From Henriciella sp. (GTDB taxonomy: Bacteria > Pseudomonadota > Alphaproteobacteria > Caulobacterales > Hyphomonadaceae), in the NCBI GenBank assembly GCA_002733705.1, contig NVWP01000001.1, forward strand, positions 1-64,000: a stretch of 64,000 bases of DNA, written 5' to 3'. The first letter of the stretch is position 1. Each line of letters opens with the position of its first letter. The notes beneath the pieces were generated by a model. That model saw only the letters and a program-made list of their open reading frames with translations. It searched no databases and was not told the origin of the DNA. The position numbers and the translations under genes were made by a program. This document shows positions 31,051 to 39,827 of the stretch, piece by piece.

Positions 31051-32439
31051 TTAGTCTTCGTCTGGCTCTATCGGCTCAGGGTCGAGGCCAAGCGCCGCCG
31101 CTGCCTCATCGTCATCAGGCTCACCGCGAAACGCCTCTTCCGGCGACAGCGGCTCAAAGCCGACCCGCGCGCGGATTTCCTCTTGAAGGAAAGCCAGCTC
31201 ACCCGTTGGTGACAGCTTGGCGTTGATCTCTGCCATCTTCATGGCGAGGTCAAACTTCTCGGCCATGCTGGCCTCGGTCAGGTCTGCCCAATCCAGCGAC
31301 CAGTCGCGCTCCGGCAGGATACCAAACGCTTCCAGTCGGTTCACCAGCGCCATGATGTTCGGGATGGTCTGCCCCTCGCGACGGGACATGCAGGTTTGCG
31401 CCCATTCGTTTGCGTCTTCAGTGCTAGCTCGCTCGCCAGTCTGAGAGCCGACAAGGATTTTCAACGGAATGCCGAACGAGGCCGCGAAAGATTGAAGTGC
31501 CACAGCCACGAAATGCTCAGGGATAGGCAGGCTCACCTGAAGCGACTTGGCCTGCATCCCTTGCAGCCAGAGAAGCGCGTCAAAGCCTTTTTGCCAGTCC
31601 TCAACCTGATCGCTCATCGTCTCGTGCAGGTCTTCTGCCGAGACGCCCATGCCCTTCGCCATATCAGCGAGGTCGATTTCCTTATCCGTCTCCAGTACAG
31701 GCGCCGCTTTGGCGTTCTTCCAGAAGCCCTCGCCACCTGCCCCGATGACCTTTTCCAGCGTCATCAGGTCATTAAAGCCCGGCTCAAGCATGGAGCGGTT
31801 GTGAACCGTGCCATCGCGTGACCAGATAATGACACGATCAGGATGCAACTCGAACGATCGGTTCTTCTGGTTGGTGCTGCCCTTGTCGCTGTCCACCGCA
31901 TATTCAGTGAAGTTGAACATGAGCGGCTGACCGTAGGTCTCCGACGTTTCGTCAGAGTCCCATTGACTGACCGTGAGCTGGCCTTCCCATGCGGGAATAA
32001 CTTCGACCAGGCCCATCAGACCACCCGGCACGCGATCAACCGGCTGGTTGAATTTCTTGCTGTCCGCCAGCCGCAGGATCAGGCCAGAATAACCACCGAC
32101 CATTGACCGGAGGTCCGCCTCCTTGACCTTCTGCCACAAGCGCAGATCATCAAAGCGCTGACGTATATCGCCTTCGGCCCGGCTCTCTGCATCCTTTTCT
32201 TCGCCCTCCATAAGAAACGGAAAGCTCTGCCACGTCTTGCCTGCCGTCTTTTCAACTGCGGCGCATGCAATGCCGTTGCGGGCATACATCGCATGGAACT
32301 GGTCAAACGTTATCGTTTCGGGAAAGCCGAAGTCCCGGTAATGGTTGTGCTTCGCATTGGCGAAATAGCCCGGAAACATAGCCTGAAGCGAGCGCGCCCG
32401 ATTGGCGATCATCGTCAGGGAACGCTGCGCGATGCCCAT
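31051..32439 (-). CDS. portal protein (DUF1073 family)
   Basis: The 462-aa protein lies between large terminase and protease and has motifs of DUF1073 portals: GYFANAKHNHYRDFGFPETI, YARNGIACAAVEKTAGKTWQ, and LKILVGSQTGERASTEDANE. The family is sometimes labelled anti-CBASS Acb1-like because of domain overlap, but length and place here indicate the portal. ATG overlaps the terminase stop (TAATG). Confidence 0.88.
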   Translation of the reverse strand: MGIAQRSLTMIANRARSLQAMFPGYFANAKHNHYRDFGFPETITFDQFHAMYARNGIACAAVEKTAGKTWQSFPFLMEGEEKDAESRAEGDIRQRFDDLRLWQKVKEADLRSMVGGYSGLILRLADSKKFNQPVDRVPGGLMGLVEVIPAWEGQLTVSQWDSDETSETYGQPLMFNFTEYAVDSDKGSTNQKNRSFELHPDRVIIWSRDGTVHNRSMLEPGFNDLMTLEKVIGAGGEGFWKNAKAAPVLETDKEIDLADMAKGMGVSAEDLHETMSDQVEDWQKGFDALLWLQGMQAKSLQVSLPIPEHFVAVALQSFAASFGIPLKILVGSQTGERASTEDANEWAQTCMSRREGQTIPNIMALVNRLEAFGILPERDWSLDWADLTEASMAEKFDLAMKMAEINAKLSPTGELAFLQEEIRARVGFEPLSPEEAFRGEPDDDEAAAALGLDPEPIEPDED

Positions 32440-33749
32440 TAGCGATGCCTCTTGGACAGGATCATGCCTGCGCGCGGCGCCTGCTCACCCAGCATCAGAT
32501 CGCTCAGCGCCCACACCGCAGCGTCCAGCCTGTCCGGCGACCCATCGCCCATATAGCCATCAGAGGTCATGCTCACCATTTGATCCTCCAACTCGCTCAA
32601 TCCGCCGACATGGCGCACACGGCCCTGCTCATAGAGCGCGGCAACCGGCTCAGCCCTTACGGCCTTGCCCCTCGATGCGACCACTTCCTTATAGCTCACC
32701 GACTTATCTACGGTGCGGATGACGTGCTCGACCATCGCCCCGCCATAGTTACGCTCTGCAACGATCCGGTCGGCGCTGTATTTCCGGTACGCCTCGACAG
32801 CGCGCCGCCCCCAGCCCGCCGGGGAAAGATCACACGTCCAATCCGACAGGACATAGGCCAGTCCATCGACACCCAGACCGGCAACCACAATGCCGATGCT
32901 GTCCGCCGTCTCTTCATCACCGCCGCCCGCGCCTGATGGGTCAACCGCGACCACGACACGCCGCATGTCCGGCAGGTCGCCGCGCCACAGAGCGTCCTCG
33001 ACCATTTGCCGGGTCCAGAGCGCGCCTGGTATGTCGTCCAGTATCTCGGCTTCAAGCTCTTGCCGGCCAAGCCGTGTGCCTTCGTACCTCGATAGAACCG
33101 CCTGCCGGAACGCCGGGGCGAGGTTCATCAGATTGTCGTGCGTCCGCCCCCGCGTGACGTGCGTTGTTTCAGAGCGCACCAGCTCCCGTATCAAGGGCAA
33201 AGGCCGGGGCGTCGTGGTTGCACAGACCTTCGGACGCTCGCCAAGGCGAAGCCCGAACATGGCCATGTCCCATGCTTCCTGCATGTACTTCCATGCCGCC
33301 AATTCATCGCACCAGAGTGCCGCGTGCTGGGGGCCGCGAAGACGATCCGGCTCATCTGCCGAATACAGCGTGGCGATCGTTCCGTTGTCCCACGTCAGCC
33401 GACGCTTGGACGGCTCATACACTGGACGGTCCCATGGCGGGGAAATTGCGAGGATTCCGCTTTCCCCCTCGACCATCACGTCTCGGGCGTCAGAGGCCGT
33501 TGGAGCAATCAGGCCAATCCGCCCAACCGTGTCCTTGATCTGCCGGACCCATTCGGCACCAGTGCGGGTCTTGCCCCATCCACGGCCAGCGAGTGCCAGC
33601 CATACCGTCCAATCGCCCTCAGGCTCCAGCTGGTCGGGACGTGCCCAGAAGCTCCAGCGGTAATTCAGCGCCGCCTTTTCGTCAGGCGTCAGATTCTTCA
33701 GGAGCGCCTTCGCCTGTATCGGCGTCAGCGTATTTGCTGAGCTTGGCAT
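32439..33749 (-). CDS. terminase large subunit
   Basis: The 436-residue motor has Walker A GRGWGKTRTG (about 56-64), Walker B LWCDE (145-149), and RNase H-type nuclease acids beginning with D270 in VVVAVDPSG. It resembles GTA/HK97-like terminases of alphaproteobacteria. It pumps DNA into the prohead and cuts at the end of packaging. It overlaps the small subunit gene by 68 bp. Confidence 0.95.
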   Translation of the reverse strand: MPSSANTLTPIQAKALLKNLTPDEKAALNYRWSFWARPDQLEPEGDWTVWLALAGRGWGKTRTGAEWVRQIKDTVGRIGLIAPTASDARDVMVEGESGILAISPPWDRPVYEPSKRRLTWDNGTIATLYSADEPDRLRGPQHAALWCDELAAWKYMQEAWDMAMFGLRLGERPKVCATTTPRPLPLIRELVRSETTHVTRGRTHDNLMNLAPAFRQAVLSRYEGTRLGRQELEAEILDDIPGALWTRQMVEDALWRGDLPDMRRVVVAVDPSGAGGGDEETADSIGIVVAGLGVDGLAYVLSDWTCDLSPAGWGRRAVEAYRKYSADRIVAERNYGGAMVEHVIRTVDKSVSYKEVVASRGKAVRAEPVAALYEQGRVRHVGGLSELEDQMVSMTSDGYMGDGSPDRLDAAVWALSDLMLGEQAPRAGMILSKRHR

Positions 33750-34125
33750 CCAGGCTCCTTGCGGCGTCCTTTACCGTGACGCTAGCATCCGTCTCTGTGC
33801 GGGCGGTGGTCCAATTGTGATTGCTTGCCAGATCCATCGCGAGGCCGGGCGTATACTTCTCCCGATCAATGAGGCGTTCGGAACGGTCTTGCTCAATTCT
33901 CAGGCGCGCGCGTGTGGCGGCGTAAGAAAATTCTTTCTTCTGCTCGTAGTCCCAGAGGCTCTGACGCGAAGCAAAGCCCATATGGTAGGCCAGCCCCGCA
34001 ACAGTCGGGATGCGCTTGTCAGTTTCGCACTGGTCGAAGTATTGATCGATGCAGTTTTCGAAGTGCAGGGGGTCACTGTATTTAGGGTGCCTGCCTGCTT
34101 TGGCGTCATCTTCAGCCATGATCAT
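33682..34125 (-). CDS. terminase small subunit
   Basis: A 147-aa protein with an N-terminal helix-turn-helix region (PTVAGLAYHMGFASRQSLWD, about 41-60) and an acidic tail, located directly upstream of the large subunit with overlap. It should bind the packaging site. ATG at 34125 has no strong ribosome-binding site; a second ATG is two codons in. Confidence 0.82.
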   Translation of the reverse strand: MIMAEDDAKAGRHPKYSDPLHFENCIDQYFDQCETDKRIPTVAGLAYHMGFASRQSLWDYEQKKEFSYAATRARLRIEQDRSERLIDREKYTPGLAMDLASNHNWTTARTETDASVTVKDAARSLDAKLSKYADADTGEGAPEESDA

Positions 34126-34200
34126 TATCGAGAAACGCTAAGGTTTCGCCCTTTGGTGCAGGTTTCGGTTTATCTGGCCGGTGGGACATGCAGCCACAGG

Positions 34201-34323
34201 TTAATCCCGCGCCTCTTCAGCCAGCGCTTCCCGCGCTTTCACGGCCTCGCGGTCAGCGGCCAGTTCGTGCTCTGTGAGGCCGTACCGGTTGGTGTCGGCT
34301 TGGTGTTCATGGTCAGTGAGCAT
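34201..34323 (-). CDS. 40-aa charged protein before the terminase
   Basis: AAAGGAAG lies 5 nt before ATG at 34323 (minus). The product MLTDHEHQADTNRYGLTEHE continues as an acidic and basic helix ending EALAEEARD. It lies 75 bp upstream of the small terminase in the same direction. Function unknown. Confidence 0.5.
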   Translation of the reverse strand: MLTDHEHQADTNRYGLTEHELAADREAVKAREALAEEARD

Positions 34324-34535
34324 GGCGCTTCCTTTCGACATGAGTAATCCCCGCCGCGAGCTTGCTCGGGACGCTGGTGTATGGCTCTGGGCTTATGGGT
34401 GAGTGTTCCGGTTAGGGCCGGACGGGGAAAGGGTATCTGCGGGCCGCCGATCCTCGCGGCTCACGTGACGGTGCGCATGGTTCCCGTAGAACGCGCCCTT
34501 TTACTGGCATACGGGCATCACGCCGCAGAATCACA

Positions 34536-34565
34536 AAGGGGAGCGCGTTAGCCGCAACTCCCCTT
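34536..34565. terminator. terminator-like hairpin between early and late minus genes
   Basis: AAGGGGAG and CTCCCCTT form a perfect 8-bp stem with a 14-nt loop, 37 bp beyond the stop of the gene at 34603. On the minus strand it is followed by TTTGTG. It could limit early transcription from entering the late operon and be an antitermination target. The rest of 34324-34602 holds no convincing gene. Confidence 0.5.
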
Positions 34566-34602
34566 ATTCCTTTTGCTGGCTTCTCACGCTTCGCGTGACC
34601 TG

Positions 34603-35190
34603 TCAAGCGGCCTCGCCAAATTTCTGCGTGAACCTCTCTGGCCAGAAGTGCCGGGCAAGGCGTCTGGCCGGATGCTGCAGGATCTCGCAGGTGTGAGGCG
34701 TGAAATACCGGCCCCATTCTGCCACCACCATCTGCAGCCGCTCGCGCTCGGCTATCCTGCACCCGACAAGGCAATCTTCCATCGCGCCATGAATGCCCTT
34801 CAATCGGATCAGGGCTTCCTCTGTAGTGATCTTTTCACCTCTACGGGGCTGCAGGGTGCCGAGAATGTCCGGCGCCTCTCTAGGAGCCTGTATGCTCGCC
34901 CTGTAGGCTTCCGTGATCTGGCGATAGCGGTGCAGGGCTTCGTGTTGATCATCGGTGAGCAGACCCTGTGTCTTCGCGACCAGCAGCGGATCATCGGGCG
35001 TGCCGGATGATCCTTTGAGAAGATCGAGGCGAAGCTGTTGCGCACGGCTGGGCTTCTGCTTGCGGGCGGCGATGTTGCCCGGCTTGGACTTCACCCGGCC
35101 GGACGGCTCACGCTCGCGAGGGCCGCTCACCTGGAACTCTGGACGGAGCTTCTGCTTACGCTTCCTGCGTGACTGTTTCGTTCTTGCCAT
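34603..35190 (-). CDS. phage hypothetical protein (195 aa)
   Basis: Basic N-terminus (KQSRRKRKQKLRPEFQ), then helical central part (TQGLLTDDQHEALHRYRQIT) and CRIAERERLQMVVAEWGRYF near the end. It looks like a DNA-associated phage protein but matches no family I can name. It is the last gene of the early minus operon. Confidence 0.6.
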   Translation of the reverse strand: MARTKQSRRKRKQKLRPEFQVSGPREREPSGRVKSKPGNIAARKQKPSRAQQLRLDLLKGSSGTPDDPLLVAKTQGLLTDDQHEALHRYRQITEAYRASIQAPREAPDILGTLQPRRGEKITTEEALIRLKGIHGAMEDCLVGCRIAERERLQMVVAEWGRYFTPHTCEILQHPARRLARHFWPERFTQKFGEAA

Positions 35191-35212
35191 GTGTCAGAAC
35201 CCCTCTGTGTGG

Positions 35213-36622
35213 CTATCGGGATGGGCGGGAAAGGCGGAGAGCGACGGTCTGTATCCGCGTGCCGCTCGCCTTGAAGCTCTCGGGTGGCAGATCAGTGAAC
35301 AGCCGCTCAAAGCGTGGCGCCCGCTTCTCAGCCCATGCTCGAAACTTCTGGTGCCTAGCGCTTTCGCCAATCTCGGCGGTGGCCGGCAGAATTGCGACCA
35401 GGCGTCCGCCGGGCTTCAGCCAGTCGAAGGCATGCAGCACGTGGTCCATCCAGTGCGTGCCGTAGAAAGGCGGGTTCATGATGACCCAATCAAACTCGGG
35501 ACGGGCCTTCATGTCGAGAAAGTTGGCGCGGTAGACGATGACGCCGGGCCAATTCTGGATACATGCGGCGCGCTCCGCATTGACCTCAACAGCTGTGATA
35601 CGCGATGCGCCCCGGCTCTTGAGCTCACGGACGATTGCCCCCGTCCCGGCGCTGGGCTCCAGGACATTCATGCCGGTGAAGTCATGGTCGCGCAGAAGCC
35701 GTTCGATGACCTCAACCGGCGTCGGATAGAACTGCAAATCCTTGGCGACCGCCGTGCCAGGCTTCAATTCCTCGCCGCGCTCGGCCGCGTCGGGAATGAC
35801 CTCGCCATAGTAGGCCGCGAGTTCCTGATTGACCTTTTCGACCAGATCCTTGCGGGTGAACCAGAGATGCGCGTTGCCGTTCATGAATGTGCGGACGCGG
35901 AAGTATCGGGTTTCGACATAGCCCTGTTTGCGGCCCCAGCCGCCCTTCCCTGCGCGTTCCTCTCGGATGGCTTCGCGCAAGGCGTCAGGCTCTGGCGGTT
36001 CACCGTCCAGTGTCGCAAAGGCGCGCTCAATGTCGACAAGCGTGTCGTAGGAGCGAGAGCCGTAGGAAATATGGCCCATATCGCCTATGAAGTTGGTGAT
36101 GATGATCCGCGCATCGAACCTGAACACGTCGTGGGATTTGAACCGGCGGTCGAGGCTGGAGAAGGTGCGCGCAAGTCCGCGCTGGAAGATCAGCCTGGAA
36201 TCAGACAGCAGGCCCGCGAGCGTCGCCTCAATATTCTCTTCGGTAATTTCGGGCGCCGACTCTTCCAGCGATGAGCGCCACGCCTCTTTGTCGTCCGCAT
36301 CCATCAAATTCAGGAAGTTCAGCCGGTCTGCCAGCCCATCCCAAATGCTGGCGTCCAGTTCCTGCCGGAACGCATCAAGCGCCTTTTCACGATCATAGCC
36401 GTATGGCAGCTCGAATGCCTTGAGCTGCCGCGTGCGGTCGTCTCTGCGGTCATGGTGGCGTCGCCCGAACGAGGCGCGCGCTAGCGTGTCAGACGCTGCC
36501 TGCCGGGCCTCTTGAGCGCCCTGTAACAAATCGGCCGCCTCGGTAAACTTCACCAACGCCGCATTGCGGTCGCGCACGATGCTTTCGATTGGCAGCTGAA
36601 GGTCAGGAAGCATTTCCCCCAT
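35213..36622 (-). CDS. DNA methyltransferase with DUF4942-type N-terminal region
   Basis: The 469-aa protein from ATG 36622 has a helical DUF4942-like first part (DRLNFLNLMDADDKEAWRSS) and a class I SAM domain at about 280-460: VLEPSAGTGAIVRELKSRGA (motif I) and DWVIMNPPFYG (motif IV, N6-adenine type). It probably methylates phage DNA against host restriction. Upstream in-frame starts exist, but the TGATG overlap with the 29-aa gene favours this one. Confidence 0.85.
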   Translation of the reverse strand: MGEMLPDLQLPIESIVRDRNAALVKFTEAADLLQGAQEARQAASDTLARASFGRRHHDRRDDRTRQLKAFELPYGYDREKALDAFRQELDASIWDGLADRLNFLNLMDADDKEAWRSSLEESAPEITEENIEATLAGLLSDSRLIFQRGLARTFSSLDRRFKSHDVFRFDARIIITNFIGDMGHISYGSRSYDTLVDIERAFATLDGEPPEPDALREAIREERAGKGGWGRKQGYVETRYFRVRTFMNGNAHLWFTRKDLVEKVNQELAAYYGEVIPDAAERGEELKPGTAVAKDLQFYPTPVEVIERLLRDHDFTGMNVLEPSAGTGAIVRELKSRGASRITAVEVNAERAACIQNWPGVIVYRANFLDMKARPEFDWVIMNPPFYGTHWMDHVLHAFDWLKPGGRLVAILPATAEIGESARHQKFRAWAEKRAPRFERLFTDLPPESFKASGTRIQTVALRLSRPSR

Positions 36623-36711
36623 CACGCCACCCCCGGCCATGCAATGAACCAGAGCGCCAAGGCGAGAAGGCATAGAAGGTTCAGGTTTGTGTGGTATCTG
36701 GAACGGGTCAT
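36622..36711 (-). CDS. 29-aa single-helix membrane peptide
   Basis: Its ATG overlaps the stop of the 288-aa gene (ATGA at 36708-36711) and its TGA overlaps the methyltransferase ATG. The product MTRSRYHTNLNLLCLLALAL plus WFIAWPGVA has a basic start and one membrane helix. Coupling at both ends supports real translation. Function unknown; such peptides may modulate host membrane proteins. Confidence 0.55.
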   Translation of the reverse strand: MTRSRYHTNLNLLCLLALALWFIAWPGVA

Positions 36712-37574
36712 GCGGCACTCCTTTGCGGGATTTTCGGGGCGGCCGGATCATCTGCAAGCAGGCGACGGATGCGGTTCAGGATTTCGTCGGGTGCGCGGCA
36801 GGTCGAGTAATGTGGAGGATCGCCAAGATAGGCCGGCCATGTGTTGCCGCAGCTGTCCACGTAGTTGCGGGCCGCAGTCTTCCAGTCCTCTATCGAGGTC
36901 TCGACAATGCGCGGCTTCGCCTCTCGCAACACATCGGCGTATCGTTCATCCTTCAGCCAGCGGAACATGTCAGGCAGTGGCGGGATGAAATCTTTCGGAG
37001 CTCGTCGGGCCTCCACGGCTAGGCGGATGGCTTTCAGGATTTCTTGCGGGTCAGCCTTCCTGACCGACCTACCCCACTGGTCTCGGGCTTTCTTCTTCGT
37101 CTGTCCAGAGGCTTTCAGGGAACAAGACTGGTAGAGCTTCCACGCTTCCTCGAAAATCGAGAAATCAACTTTACTCTTTCCGGTTCCTTCCGGTTCTTCC
37201 TTATAGGGGACCGCACCATTCTGCGGGTCCATTGACATATTTTTGCGGGCGCATTCTTTTGCGGGCGCATTCTTTTGCGGGCCCAATACGGCTCCAGTGA
37301 TGCCGATTTTTAGATGGAATTGCCCCACTGAGGAGCCGCGACCGCGACCGTGATATTGGTATTCGCGCTCAATTAGGCCGGCCGCTTCAAGGGCCTTCAT
37401 GTGATTTTGAAGGGCGCGCTCACCGAGACCGGAACGCTCTTCCAGCCAATCCATTGACGGGTTGCACTGTCCTGTACTGCCATTGTGACAGTCAGCCAGA
37501 AGCATCAGGATCGCCTTCGTATTGATGGGCAGACCGCGAACCTCGATTGCCCATGACATCGCCTTGTTGCTCAT
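36708..37574 (-). CDS. helix-turn-helix replication-type protein (288 aa)
   Basis: The N-terminal winged helix (PINTKAILMLLADC, PSMDWLEERSGLGERALQNH, LEAAGLIERE) is followed by a linker and a helical C-terminal domain with EILKAIRLAVEA and FIPPLPDMFRWLKDERYADV. The layout is that of phage replisome organisers that load the helicase; it lies immediately downstream of the DnaB-like gene and overlaps it by 4 bp. Three copies of a 16-bp repeat lie inside the linker. Confidence 0.75.
   Translation of the reverse strand: MSNKAMSWAIEVRGLPINTKAILMLLADCHNGSTGQCNPSMDWLEERSGLGERALQNHMKALEAAGLIEREYQYHGRGRGSSVGQFHLKIGITGAVLGPQKNAPAKECARKNMSMDPQNGAVPYKEEPEGTGKSKVDFSIFEEAWKLYQSCSLKASGQTKKKARDQWGRSVRKADPQEILKAIRLAVEARRAPKDFIPPLPDMFRWLKDERYADVLREAKPRIVETSIEDWKTAARNYVDSCGNTWPAYLGDPPHYSTCRAPDEILNRIRRLLADDPAAPKIPQRSAA
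37241..37282. repeat. 16-bp tandem repeat in a coding region
   Basis: TTTTGCGGGCGCATTC occurs at 37241-37256 and 37257-37272, followed by 10 matching bases (37273-37282). The unit is not a multiple of three, so each copy is read in a different frame and loss or gain of one unit would shift the reading frame of the surrounding gene. Confidence 0.85.
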
Positions 37575-38956
37575 GCTGCCCTCTCCACGTTCCCGCGCTC
37601 GCGGATCACGTTGTTGTCCATTGAGTGCGTGAACAGCTCAGTCCCGACCGGGCCGTTGCGGTTCTTCGCAATGATGATTTCAGCCTGCCCACGCACGGCG
37701 GTAAGCTTGCGCGAGGCGTCGGCCTGCTCTTCCGGCGTTCCCTCGCTCTGGGCACGCTCCAGGTAGTAATCTTCGCGGTGTAGGAAGATGACGCTATGCG
37801 CGTCCTCCTCGATCTCACCAGAGTTGCGCAGGTCATGCAGCAGCGGCTTGCGCTTCTCGGCCTGCGAGGCACGGTTGAGCTGCACCATGACAACGACAGC
37901 CAGATCAAAGCGCTTGGCAATTTCCAGAAGGGCCTTCGACACATTGCCGGTATCTTCGTATCGATTGCGGCGCCCTTCGTCGGGCTTGAGGTGGCCGATG
38001 TGGTCCACAAAGATGACTTGCAGGGGGCCATGTCCGGCGCGCTTGGAACGCATATTCATGGAGCGTATCGCTGCTGCCATCTGCTGCGGACAAAGGCCCA
38101 TGCGATCATCGATCATGAAGCGCTTTGCTGACAGCGCATCGACGCCGCCTGCCAGAAACTCCAGATCTTCGGGGCGCGCTTGATTTTGCTCAACGTCGAA
38201 ATAGCGAATGCGCCGCCCGCGCTTCCATGCTTCATAGCAGGCCTTGCGCGTGGCGAGGGATTCTCTCGGCATTTCTAGCGAAAAGAATCCGACAGGCGCG
38301 CCCGCTTCGGCCATCTCGTGGCCGATCACCGTTGCAAGCGTTGTCTTGCCCATAGAGGGCCGCGCAGCCAGCACGTGGATGGCGCCCTTCATGAGCCCGC
38401 CGAGCTTGCGATCCAGTGACGGCAGGCCCATCTTCACAAAGCGTGAGGCGCGATCCTTCTGGCTCTCAAGCGCCATCAGAAGCGAAGCGCCGGCGTCATG
38501 GGTCTCGACAACCGCGCCGCTGTGCTTCTGCAGCTCCTCAAGCGCTGCCTCGTGTTCACCGAGGAGCTTGTCCGGGTCGCCGCTATTCATCGCGGCCTTG
38601 CTTAGCTCACCACCAAGAGACGCCAGAGACCGGCGCTTCCACAGGCTGGCAACCATGCCCGCATAGTCGATGATTTCTGGGCCAAAGGCGCATTGGTCCA
38701 AAAGGTCGCCAAGATAGGCGGCCCCGCCAATTTCCTTCAGCCTGGACTCGCCCTCAAACCATTCGCGAAGGGTGACGCCATCAGCAACTCGGCCCTCTCG
38801 AATATGCGTTTCTATGGCTTCCCATACGGCGCGGTGCGCGAGCGAATAGAAGCACTCACCGTGAAGAACATCGCGCACGCGGTAGAATGCGGCATTATCG
38901 TACAGGATGGCGCCAAGGACGCCCGCTTCAGCAGAAAGGTTATGAGGCGCTTCCAT
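37571..38956 (-). CDS. DnaB-like replicative helicase
   Basis: The 461-aa protein has the DnaB N-terminal domain (NLSAEAGVLGAILYDNAAF) and a RecA-like core with Walker A ARPSMGKTT (198-206), Walker B VIFVDHIGHLK and the RSSGEIEEDAHSVIFLHRE-like NSGEIEEDAHSVIFLHRE motif. It unwinds DNA at the phage fork. It is normal in length and intact. Confidence 0.95.
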   Translation of the reverse strand: MEAPHNLSAEAGVLGAILYDNAAFYRVRDVLHGECFYSLAHRAVWEAIETHIREGRVADGVTLREWFEGESRLKEIGGAAYLGDLLDQCAFGPEIIDYAGMVASLWKRRSLASLGGELSKAAMNSGDPDKLLGEHEAALEELQKHSGAVVETHDAGASLLMALESQKDRASRFVKMGLPSLDRKLGGLMKGAIHVLAARPSMGKTTLATVIGHEMAEAGAPVGFFSLEMPRESLATRKACYEAWKRGRRIRYFDVEQNQARPEDLEFLAGGVDALSAKRFMIDDRMGLCPQQMAAAIRSMNMRSKRAGHGPLQVIFVDHIGHLKPDEGRRNRYEDTGNVSKALLEIAKRFDLAVVVMVQLNRASQAEKRKPLLHDLRNSGEIEEDAHSVIFLHREDYYLERAQSEGTPEEQADASRKLTAVRGQAEIIIAKNRNGPVGTELFTHSMDNNVIRERGNVERAA

Positions 38957-39191
38957 CGTCCTCCCCTTTCTCTTTCTGGCGTTCCTCCAGCGTTTTCAGG
39001 ACAGGCAGGAAGGATTCCACGACCGTCTTGAACTCGTCGGGATATTCGCGCGGTTCGCGGAGGTTGTCGGAGCGAAGCGCCGGAATGTTTTCGGTGCCGA
39101 ACTGCTCAAACTTACTCCCCACTGGCGCGCATGAGGCGCACCAAAGTTTCTTCGTGCAATGCTCTGGGTTTTGTTCTCCACACTCAGTCAT
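38940..39191 (-). CDS. small zinc-finger-like phage protein (83 aa)
   Basis: ATG at 39191 is chosen. CGEQNPEHCTKKLWCASC near the N-terminus is a likely four-cysteine metal site, followed by an acidic helix. It overlaps the helicase gene by 17 bp. Role unknown, presumably replication related by position. Confidence 0.6.
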   Translation of the reverse strand: MTECGEQNPEHCTKKLWCASCAPVGSKFEQFGTENIPALRSDNLREPREYPDEFKTVVESFLPVLKTLEERQKEKGEDDGSAS

Positions 39192-39459
39192 CCGCCAGCG
39201 CTCCCGTGAGGAACTGGCGCACATGCCTCACGGCCACGTCCAGCTTGTCGCTGATCTCACGGGCGGACAGCCCTTGATCATTGAGCCTCAAAATCTCAAG
39301 GTCTCTATCCTCATTGCGAAGGGTGGTGAGATACCTCTTTTTCAGGCCAGCGACGGCCGAGCCAGTGCGCCCCATCCTGACGCCTGCCTCTTTCTGAGAA
39401 AGCCCCTCCTTAGTCATGAGGTCATGAGCTTCGTGCGCGGGCGTTTTCTTGTAGTTCAT
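39184..39459 (-). CDS. helix-turn-helix protein (91 aa)
   Basis: Two helix-turn-helix units are visible from ATG 39459: GLSQKEAGVRMGRTGSAVAG (about 17-36) and GLSAREISDKLDVAVRHVRQ (about 63-82). It is coupled to the next upstream gene by ATGA. It probably binds DNA as a regulator or origin protein. Confidence 0.65.
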   Translation of the reverse strand: MNYKKTPAHEAHDLMTKEGLSQKEAGVRMGRTGSAVAGLKKRYLTTLRNEDRDLEILRLNDQGLSAREISDKLDVAVRHVRQFLTGALADD

Positions 39460-39827
39460 ACCGAAATCCTCCAATGATCCTCGTAATCTTCGAGCAGGCT
39501 CTGAGGTCCGTCCGGCGCGTTGCGATTGAGCCACTGCGTCAATGCAGGCCGGGAGAGGCCAAGGGCCCTCGCGACGGACGAGATAGACGTTTTTCTATTG
39601 GCTATTGCTCGGCAGCGGCGCACTGCCTCACTTGGCGACGTCGCGTTCTTGTGCGGGCGATCCAGAATACGCGAGTAAAGGTCTGGCCAGCGACGCCTTG
39701 TTTCTCTGTAGGCGTAGATGCGGCTGGTGCCCCACTCTTCGCCAATCTTCTCAAATCCGCCGCCACGGTCGCAAACATCTTCTGCGACCTTTTTGCGCTC
39801 TACCCAGGTCTTTGCGGAGTGAGTCAT
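39456..39827 (-). CDS. helix-turn-helix protein (123 aa)
   Basis: Contains GGFEKIGEEWGTSRIYAYRE near the start and SISSVARALGLSRPALTQWL near residue 95, both helix-turn-helix-like. Overlaps neighbours by ATGA on both sides. Probably DNA-binding; target unknown. Confidence 0.6.
   Translation of the reverse strand: MTHSAKTWVERKKVAEDVCDRGGGFEKIGEEWGTSRIYAYRETRRRWPDLYSRILDRPHKNATSPSEAVRRCRAIANRKTSISSVARALGLSRPALTQWLNRNAPDGPQSLLEDYEDHWRISV

Noticed and set aside
31051..32439. Anti-CBASS Acb1 annotation for the portal gene
   Set aside because: Full-length DUF1073 protein directly after the large terminase fits the portal; the Acb1 label applies to a short related phage protein.
34112..34189. 25-aa minus-strand ORF overlapping the small terminase start
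   Set aside because: No ribosome-binding site; the product is too short to support as real.
34339..34401. 20-aa plus-strand ORF (MSNPRRELARDAGVWLWAYG)
   Set aside because: Protein-like but without ribosome-binding site or partner gene; too short to judge.
34955..36274. 439-aa plus-strand ORF
   Set aside because: Antisense to the methyltransferase with clear SAM motifs; no ribosome-binding site or family motif.
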